Assembly (NCBI GenBank): GCA_021307315.1
Contig: JAJSPD010000196.1
Coordinates: 1-24,697, forward strand
Length of the DNA: 24,697 nt
Source: Bisporella sp. PMI_857
Lineage: Eukaryota > Ascomycota > Leotiomycetes > Helotiales > Helotiaceae
Direction of reading: 5' to 3'
Position 1 is the first letter of the stretch, and every line of letters begins with the position of its first letter. Made by a program: the position numbers and the translations under genes. Shown here piece by piece: positions 18,866 through 24,697 of this stretch. The notes under the pieces were generated by a model. That model worked only from the letters and a program-made list of their open reading frames with translations, searched no databases and was not told the origin of the DNA.

Positions 18866-18974
18866 TTACAATAGAGTATAAATTACAATATAGTACACGA
18901 GGTTCGGTTGATTGGTTCAAAAGTTACAATAGGGTAGAAATTACCATAAAGTAAATCCTACAATAGTGACTGAG
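18866..18974 (+). repeat. iterated 17-bp repeats, consensus TTACAATAGAGTAAAAA
   Basis: Copies begin at 18866, 18883, 18924, 18941 and 18958. The first two are adjacent at exactly 17 bp, a 24-bp spacer follows, then three more at exactly 17 bp each. The shared core is T-T-A-C-A-A-T-A-x-x-G-T-A; the last copy is the most divergent. The regular period suggests protein-binding iterons, such as transposon subterminal repeats, or a decayed minisatellite. No associated gene is visible. Confidence 0.6.
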
Positions 18975-18992
18975 CAACTATGCGAGCTCCGA

Positions 18993-19055
18993 TACCCAAT
19001 TAAATTGCAAGAATGACGTCTCCAGGAGATGTGTATCTACGGCTCTAATTGGGTA
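18993..19055. repeat. inverted repeat TACCCAATTA / TAATTGGGTA
   Basis: Perfect 10-bp arms at 18993-19002 and 19046-19055 enclose a 43-bp loop that contains its own TCTCCAGGAGA palindrome. It lies just after the 17-bp iterons, so both may belong to the end of one decayed mobile element. Function unknown. Confidence 0.45.
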
Positions 19056-19323
19056 GTTATACGGCGAGGCGAAATGCACTTTCTACAATTTTTATTGGGC
19101 TGATGGACCCTTTAGTAAGCGAAAATCACGTTTAATTTTAGAGTTTGATTCGTGGCATAGGCGCTCAGGCGCCGAAAGTGGCACCTTATAGAAAATGGGA
19201 CTAATTTTAGTTTTCAGTTAATCGATATAGACTGAAGCTAAAAACAGTTCCCAGTTCTCTCGATCAAGCAATTCTTTATTGAAAAAATGATATAAATCCC
19301 AATTCTGCTACCTCAAATATTGG
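19056..19323. other. non-coding stretch, no gene seen
   Basis: No open frame of note. An imperfect hairpin of TTTTAGTTTTCAGT and ACTGAAGCTAAAA lies at about 19206-19243. Confidence 0.4.
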
Positions 19324-19590
19324 TAAGGGAGCCAAATCGGACCTCTAGATTGAGGGGACCCTTCTATCTAAGCATCACCTAGACGATCTGGCAATCTCAC
19401 CACGGGACATGAGGGTAAGTATGCATTTAAAAATACACCGCTGCCAGGGTTTGCCGCAAGCCTCACTGATCGGCGCAGTTTATGTAACGTTATTAACAGA
19501 TCCATTCTTGAATCACACCTGAACTAGCCGCAAACAGCCTCAAAAATGCCCCACAACAACTTCAAAACCTTACACATAGTCGCGGACGCG
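19324..19590 (+). repeat. dispersed repeat copy R1 (lacks the MITE)
   Basis: It begins TAAGGGAGCCAAATCGGACC and shares long near-identical blocks with R2 at 20149-20535, including CAATCTCACCACGGGACA, TATGCATTTAAAAATACACC and GATCCATTCTTGAATCACAC. R1 has about 27 extra bases near 19363-19390. It carries GGGACA-TG-AGGG where R2 holds the MITE, so it is a natural empty site. The repeat may be part of a larger transposon; its short frame (M-P-H-N-N-F-K-T-L-H-I) resembles the start of the 71-codon frame in R2. Confidence 0.8.
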
Positions 19591-20148
19591 GTTTCAACCG
19601 CCTTCTGATTCCCCTTATACGCTCTCTGGGCCGAAATCATCTAGACCAATTCCGAAGCTATATCCACATTGCTCCCTGAATGGCATTGCTTCACGGGCTT
19701 CCCTGTTGCTACGGCAGAGCACGCTGTCTCATCTTCTGCATATGCGGCGGTACGCCAGCCGCCGTGTTGGAATCGCGACAATCAAAATGAAATTTCTTTA
19801 GAGCTACGTTGATTGGTTTTACACTTTGCATGGTAAGCGCCGAAACAGAACTGGCTCATATCGAATGAATTGTTTAACCAGAAGATCAAAGATAACTTAG
19901 CATTCAGGCTACTGATTCTTAAGAAATGAAGATAGCTAGGGTTTAATGATTGCTACAATCGAGAAACCCCTGTCTAGTGCTGGTTTCTATTTTCCGTCTC
20001 ACCTATCGAGCAAGACTGCTTCTCTCCTCGCTTTTCCAGTTTAGGCTCGCCATCGCTGCTTCCTCTTCTTTAAAGGGGAGGAGCCAAATTATTAAATAAG
20101 AAGAGTCCCAATTTGGCTCCTTGCTCGGTTCCTATAATTAGAATAGCA
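19591..20148. other. non-coding spacer between repeat copies with a perfect inverted repeat
   Basis: No gene recognised. Perfect 12-bp arms AGGAGCCAAATT (20079-20090) and AATTTGGCTCCT (20110-20121) flank a 19-bp loop. The word GAGCCAAAT also opens R1 and R2, so this hairpin may be the junction of two opposed copies of the repeat end. Confidence 0.5.
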
Positions 20149-20535
20149 TAAGGGAGCCAAATCGGACCCCTAGATTAAGGGACCCTTCGTGCAATCTCAC
20201 CACGGGACATACAGTAGGGTGCAAAAAGTGTCGACACCCCCCCTTGCTAGCGCGGTTGCTTCAGGGGAGTGAAAATGCGTACATTAAAAACTGCAGCGCT
20301 GAAACTGCGTATATACAGTCACGCTAGCAAGGGGGGGTGTCGAGACTTTTTGCACCCTACTGTAAGGGCAAGTATGCATTTAAAAATACACCGCTGCCAG
20401 GGTTTGCCGCAAGCCTGGCAGGGCAGTTTATTTAACTTTTTTAACAGATCCATTCTTGAATCACACCTGAACTAGCCCGTAAACAGCCTCAAAATGCCCT
20501 ACAACTTCAAAATCTTGCACATAGATGCGGACGCC
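20149..20535 (+). repeat. dispersed repeat copy R2, interrupted by a MITE
   Basis: Second copy of the R1 repeat in the same orientation, split by the 151-bp MITE at 20212-20362. After the MITE it continues with TATGCATTTAAAAATACACC. It has an 8-bp hairpin (CTGCCAGG/CCTGGCAG) that is broken in R1. The 71-codon ORF at 20494-20709 starts at its 3' part and leaves the repeat; I do not recognise its product. Confidence 0.8.
20212..20362. mobile_element. 151-bp MITE, Tc1/mariner type, impala/mimp-like ends
   Basis: Terminal inverted repeats of 41 bp (20212-20252 and 20322-20362) differ at one base by eye. They begin CAGTAGGGTGCAAAAAGT, closely resembling the mimp/impala terminal consensus CAGTGGG-TGCAAAAAGT of Fusarium, as I recall it. 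A TA duplication flanks the element (20210-20211 and 20363-20364), the Tc1/mariner target. The 69-bp interior has no coding capacity, so it would move only with a transposase encoded elsewhere. The paralogous repeat R1 shows the uninterrupted site. Confidence 0.9.
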
Positions 20536-20709
20536 ACATCCGGCTTAGTAATGGATTTAATGCCTGGCGTAGTTAGTCCGGCACGAATATCGCAAAACAA
20601 AATCTTGAACATAACAGACCCTGTATCCAAGTCGCATTCAAGCCCTACTAGAAGATCGCCGTATTCCTATATTGAAGCCTATCCTGACACTCTTGCACCG
20701 AAACTCTGA
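20494..20709 (+). other. 71-codon ORF of unknown status
   Basis: An ATG-started frame (M-P-Y-N-F-K-I-L-H-I-D-A-D) straddles the 3' end of repeat R2 and the following unique DNA. R1 shows a related but quickly interrupted start. It could be a small gene fragment carried by the repeat. I do not recognise it; there is no signal peptide or domain. Confidence 0.2.
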
Positions 20710-21092
20710 TCTAATATAGCTTTTATCAATGCTCTTCTTGAAAAAGCTTCACGGTGAAGATCCGATATCTTTCTATTCTATGTAGCCGCCATTGCTGGCG
20801 CAGCCGCTGCCATGCACGCCAACTCCACGAGATTCAGCCCTCATTAGGCTGATTTTGCGACATCCACCCTTTCAGTCCATTCTTCTTTTTTCTTTTTACT
20901 TTTTCGCAATTATTTGCTTTTTTTTGCGAAGATCTGCTTATTAGTGCTATTGCGCACTTGGTTTATTTTTAGGAAGCTGTGCTGAATTGAATTTTTTATC
21001 GAAAACTTCTCTGACCGAACAATTACACTCGATCCGAGCTGAATAGCTTTTACGTTCGTCTGACTTTTTACTACATTTTTCCGCGAGCGAGC
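20710..21092. other. spacer; boundary between GC-normal and RIP-mutated DNA
   Basis: The composition is normal up to about 20880 and then becomes AT-rich through pyrimidine runs (20880-20940), marking the start of the RIP-affected block that includes the next gene. The minus-strand ORF at 20910-21197 is a shadow. The promoter of the PNP-type gene would be expected here but no box is convincing. Confidence 0.45.
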
Positions 21093-22088
21093 ATGTCGAA
21101 CTTTAACGACTATACTGTTAGCTGGATATGCGCTATAAGTACGGAGTACGTTGCGGCGCAAGCTTTTCTTGATGAAAAGCACGAAAGACCCGAACATGTG
21201 TTTACGAATAACAATAATAATTACACACTAAGCAAAGTCGGCAGACATAATATAGTTATTGCTGTTTTGCCTGATAGAGAGTACGGCACATTTTCCGCGG
21301 CAATAGTGGCAAAAAACATGCTGCACAGCTTTCCGAATATTAAGATCGGTTTAATAGTTAGCATCGGCAGCGGGGCGCTAAGCTAAAAGCACAATATCCG
21401 TTTTAAGGATATCGTTGTAAGTGCTTCGTGCGATAGAAAAAGTAGTGTATTCTAGTATAACTTTAGCAAAACGATACAAGATTAAAGCTTTTAAATTACA
21501 AAGTTCTTAAACCAACTTCTAGCGATTTTGCGAACTGTAATAAATGGACTTAAAGCGCAATATAAAATTAAAAGACATCAGCTTCTTAAAGCGGCTATCG
21601 ATAATATTTTCGAAAAGAAACTCAGACTACGAAAAAAGTACAAGCGGCCAGATTCAAGTAATAACAAGCTATATTAATCAGAAATTACTTATTCGGCGAA
21701 TAACGCAACAAACTGTGCAATAGTTTGTAGTAGTAATTTATTAAAGTTGGTTTTGCGACTTGAACGAAGCGAAAATAAAAACAACTCAGAAATTTATTAC
21801 GGCCTGATTGCGTTTGCAAACTAGTTAATAAAAAATGCTACAGTTCGAAATCGATTTACAGCCGAAATAAACGTTTTGTGTTTCGAAATAAAAACGGCAA
21901 AATTAATGAACTACTTTTTATGCTTAGTTATCCGGAGCATATATAACTATTCAGACTTACACAAAAACAAAAAATAGCAAAACTATACAGCAATAGCGGC
22001 AGCAGTATATACAAAAAACTTTTTTTATCGGATTCTTTTTAATAAAAATAAAAATAAAAAGCAGATTAAAAAAGCTTTTTCGGATAGT
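21093..22088 (+). pseudogene. PNP_UDP-type nucleoside phosphorylase domain of a fungal NLR-like protein, RIP-degraded
   Basis: The ATG at 21093 opens [20 protein letters not shown], the hallmark start of the phosphorylase-like (PNP_UDP_1) domain that fungi place at the N-terminus of many NOD-like receptors or leave alone. The frame continues without indel to about 22088, broken only by stops that fit RIP (first at 21384-21386). The Gly-rich loop reads S-I-G-S-G-A-L-S where the family has G-I-G-G-G-A-P-S. Near the end, S-I-Y-N-Y-S-D (family G-I-C-D-Y-S-D) and K-N-K-K-stop-Q-N-Y-T-A-I-A-A-A (family K-x-W-Q-x-Y-A-A) are clear. The enzyme-like fold would bind nucleosides. A NACHT or repeat domain expected downstream is not found; a gypsy-like sequence follows. 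Inactive. Confidence 0.85.
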
Positions 22089-22849
22089 TAGTTTTTTTAT
22101 AGTGTTTGTAAAACTTGCGACTGCTAATATTATATAAGTTTTTGCATATGTTAAAACAATAAAATCTAAGTTAAACAATTAAACAAAAAACGAAAGTACA
22201 ATTAACAATATTGAAACTTACTTTTATAAAGCTAAAATCTGCTAAAAAAAACGGAATTAAATAAAAAAACAAATATTAAGTGTAAAACTTTATAGCAAAA
22301 AAAGCTAAATAAAGCTTGTAAAAACAAAACCGTTAAATAAAAAAGCAAAGTGTTAAACGCTATACGATTTTCAACTAATTTGCAAAAAAAACTTTAAAAA
22401 CAAACTAAATATAATATAGTTAAAGCACTACAGTTAAAAACAGTGCGTTTTTAAAAAAACTTTTCGATAAGTTTAAAATTTTAATAAGCTTAAAAAGCTT
22501 AAAAAAAGTTAACTGCAAAAAATAGCAAAAAAGCTTACTATTGTAAACGTACTGTTTAAGTTAAACTACAGCTATAAAAGTTCGTTAACTAAACTTATAA
22601 GCTAGCAATTTATTTTAAAAGCTTTACTTTAAAAAAATTGCTATTACTAGCCGATTAGCTTTGTTTTTTAAAAACAAACTAAAACTTTAAAAAAAACTTT
22701 AAATAAAAAATAAATATACGCTATTAAAAAAAGCATAGTAAATTTAAAAAAGTTAATTAAATACAGCGAAAATATAGCCGACGTTAGTTTAAAGCTAGTA
22801 AAAGCTTATTTAAGCTATTTAAATGTTTATTTTTTAACGTTAAAAATAG

Positions 22850-23260
22850 TTGTTATATTACTAAACGTTTAAGTTAATAAATATTAAAACTACTTTAAAC
22901 TTTAAAGCAAAAGTTAATGTAATAACATTAAAAGTAGTATTAAAAGTAAATATTTTTATTACTCGAAACGACAATATAGCTTTAAAAACAATAATAAAAA
23001 CTAAGTCGAAATTTGTAAGTTTTACAACAATTTACCGGTTATTATCGAAAACGTATTTATAAAAACTCGGTTTTACATAATAAATATTTTAGCTTTAAAC
23101 TGATTTTAACTTTTTATTTATACATAAAGTTAAATTAACGTTTGTTACTTTAAAAATACTGCCGATAAATTGTATTTGTTTGTATTCGAAATTAAAAACC
23201 GGTTATATTACTATTGTAAAAACAAATACCGAAACGAAATCCGCAAAAAACGCTGTTTAT
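22850..23260 (+). pseudogene. gypsy C gag/protease-region remnant (tentative)
   Basis: In the same phase as the downstream RT, two stretches stay open unusually long for such AT-rich DNA: about 23005-23097 (L-P-V-I-I-E-N-V-F-I-K-T-R-F-Y-I-I-N) and about 23131-23259 (I-N-V-C-Y-F-K-N, then D-K-L-Y-L-F-V-F-E). The pattern resembles the retropepsin C-terminal half and the following strand pair in gypsy elements, but the catalytic D-S/T-G is not visible. The frame phase agreement with the RT is the best support. Confidence 0.4.
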
Positions 23261-24108
23261 ACTAAGTTTAAAACACTATAAAATAATAAAATCCGATAGT
23301 AATAACGAATATACAACAAATTGAAAAACTAAAACATTTATACTAACTGCGTAGCTATAAATAACTTTTTTACAATAAACGTAAAACCGTTTTATAAAAG
23401 TTTAAATTCGTTACATTATTTAAAAATTAAAAACAAGTTTTACTTTTTTAAAAAAAAAAAAAACTTTTAAAAAATAATAGCTAAATATAAAACACCGAAT
23501 TTTTTTATTTTTAAATTTGAAAAAACAAATTTTAACTTTAACTATATATTTTTTATACAAAAAAAGCTTAACGTACTTTAAATAAATACTATATACAAAA
23601 CTAAAAATAAAAAAATCGTTTAGTCGATAAAACCGATAAAGTAAATAATACTTTAAAAAGCAAAAAAAACTAGTATAAAAAGTTTAAAACAAAAAACGTT
23701 GTTTAAAAACAAGTTAGCGTATATTAACAATATATTATTTTAATTTTAACATTTTTAAAAAATCAAAACTAACACCGGAAAAAATAAAAAAACTGAATAT
23801 TAGTAATATACTACAACTAGCGAAAAAAAAGCTTTTAAAAAAAGTTTTAATAAACAAAAAAAAAGTTTTGCTTTCGAATAGTTTAAATATAAACGTTTTT
23901 ATAAAAACGTATTACTTTTTATTGTAATAAAACAATAAAACATACATATAGCAACTGCGAGTTTTTTTATTTTTAAAGCACTAAAAGTTTTAACAGTAAA
24001 AATTTTAAAAAAAACTAAATCGCGAAATACTAAAATACTGTAATAAACTATATCGCAATTTATAGTTTTTAGTCGCAAAAAAAAAACTTAGCGATTACAA
24101 GCTAATAA

Positions 24109-24600
24109 CTCGCTACACTTATAAACGCTGTTATACTAAAAAATGCGAATTTACTTTATTTTAAACGAATTTGCGACAAGTTCGCCGGTTGCTATATAGC
24201 TAGTTTAGTTAACTTATATTTCGAATACGACTAAATAACGTTAATTTTGCAGTAAAAATATAACAGTTTTTTACACTTTTTTCGATTGTTAAATATACAA
24301 ATTACTTTAAAAAACGACTAATTCAGTCGTTAAATACGTAAAAATTATAATACTTGTACTAAAAGCTATTTGTTTAAAATAGCTGCGCTATTTTTAACGA
24401 TATAAACGTTAAAAACTTTATACAAATTATAACAAAAAAAACGTTGCTTAAAATACAGCGATATATATTTAAATATATTTAAAAATTAACAAAACGCTAA
24501 AACGTATTAAACGCGCAAAAAGCTTAATAAGCTTTAAATTTTAGTTTTGCAAAAATAAACTAAATATTGTAAACTTCGTGTCAATTTAAAAACAAAAAAC
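24109..24600 (+). pseudogene. gypsy C reverse transcriptase remnant
   Basis: Diagnostic motifs appear in order: K-F-A-G-C-Y-I-A-S-L-V-N-L-Y-F-E-Y-D (24165-24231; family F-A-G-R-x-x-x-S-L-V-D-x-x-S-G-Y-D); T-N-S-V (about 24317-24328; family G-A-T-N-S-V); A-I-F-N-D-I-N-V-K (24390-24413; family P-F-L-D-D-I-x-V-K, so the catalytic pair reads Asn-Asp); R-Y-I-F-K-Y-I (24459-24479); and F-C-K-N-K-L-N-I-V-N-F-V (24545-24583). Small frameshifts occur between 24310 and 24396. This RT type belongs to a lineage distinct from elements A and B. It continues past the window edge. Confidence 0.8.
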
Positions 24601-24697
24601 TATTTGCAAACAAATTATTAAAATTATAAACTAAAAACACTTAAAAACGTTACAAAACTAAAACATTTTTAAGTTTATACATGTATTTCCGGATTTA

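Larger units (their letters stand above)
22089..24697 (+). mobile_element. Ty3/gypsy retrotransposon C, extremely RIP-degraded, right end outside window
   Basis: This is the most AT-rich part of the window and at first sight looks empty. One plus frame (same phase from about 22050 to 24310) reads protein-like, with TAA/TAG/TGA at positions that fit Gln/Arg/Trp. A probable protease-region stretch lies near 23005-23260, and an unmistakable RT lies from about 24109 to the window end. No LTR or target duplication could be placed, so the left boundary with the PNP-type remnant is only inferred. Confidence 0.7.

Noticed and set aside
18866..18974. CRISPR-like array
   Set aside because: Units are only 17 bp, directly adjacent, with no unique spacers of constant length, and the context is fungal.
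21957..22178. Minus-strand hydrophobic ORF of 73 codons
   Set aside because: It is antisense to the readable end of the phosphorylase domain; hydrophobicity follows from the AT-rich codons.
24120..24200. Apparent C-x-x-x-C zinc-finger-like reading in another plus frame near 24140
   Set aside because: The neighbouring phase gives an ordered series of RT motifs in agreement with the upstream frame, which explains the sequence better.

Overview
The window looks like an accessory, transposon-rich region of a filamentous ascomycete (Pezizomycotina; a more precise placement is not supported). Three things point there. Ty3/gypsy and Ty1/copia retrotransposons carry C-to-T and G-to-A damage typical of repeat-induced point mutation (RIP). 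One gene has two short fungal-type introns. A decayed ORF matches the phosphorylase-like (PNP_UDP) N-terminal domain of fungal NOD-like receptors. No bacterial operon, rRNA, tRNA or CRISPR array is visible.

Layout: (1) 1-4638, a RIP-ruined Ty3/gypsy element (A, + strand), cut by the window edge inside gag and running through protease, RT, RNase H, integrase and chromodomain to a well-preserved 203-bp LTR. (2) 4639-5023, an AT-rich relic. (3) 5024-10692, a complete but dead Ty1/copia element (+) with two ~200-bp LTRs, a primer site matching the anticodon arm of initiator tRNA-Met, and recognisable gag, integrase, RT and RNase H in broken frames. (4) 10693-14742, a second gypsy element (B, - strand) with LTR, gag, RT and RNase H; its integrase end is missing where the copia LTR abuts. 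(5) 14743-20880, a GC-normal island. It holds one apparently intact three-exon gene for a multi-pass membrane protein (15368-17555, -), a cluster of 17-bp iterated repeats, two copies of a dispersed repeat, and a 151-bp MITE with impala/mimp-like ends inserted in one copy. (6) 21093-about 22090, a RIP-ruined PNP_UDP domain gene fragment (+). (7) about 22100-24697, extremely AT-rich DNA that reads as a third gypsy element (C, +), with a protease-like stretch and a clear RT near the right edge.

The genes do not form a pathway. The region is best read as layered parasitism and genome defence: retroelements inserted repeatedly, RIP destroyed their coding parts (catalytic Asp to Asn, Trp/Gln to stop, zinc-knuckle His to Tyr), and the same process appears to have caught an NLR-type gene, while a neighbouring membrane-protein gene escaped. 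LTRs are conspicuously better preserved than the interiors they bound. All domain assignments come from reading motifs by eye; no database search was run.
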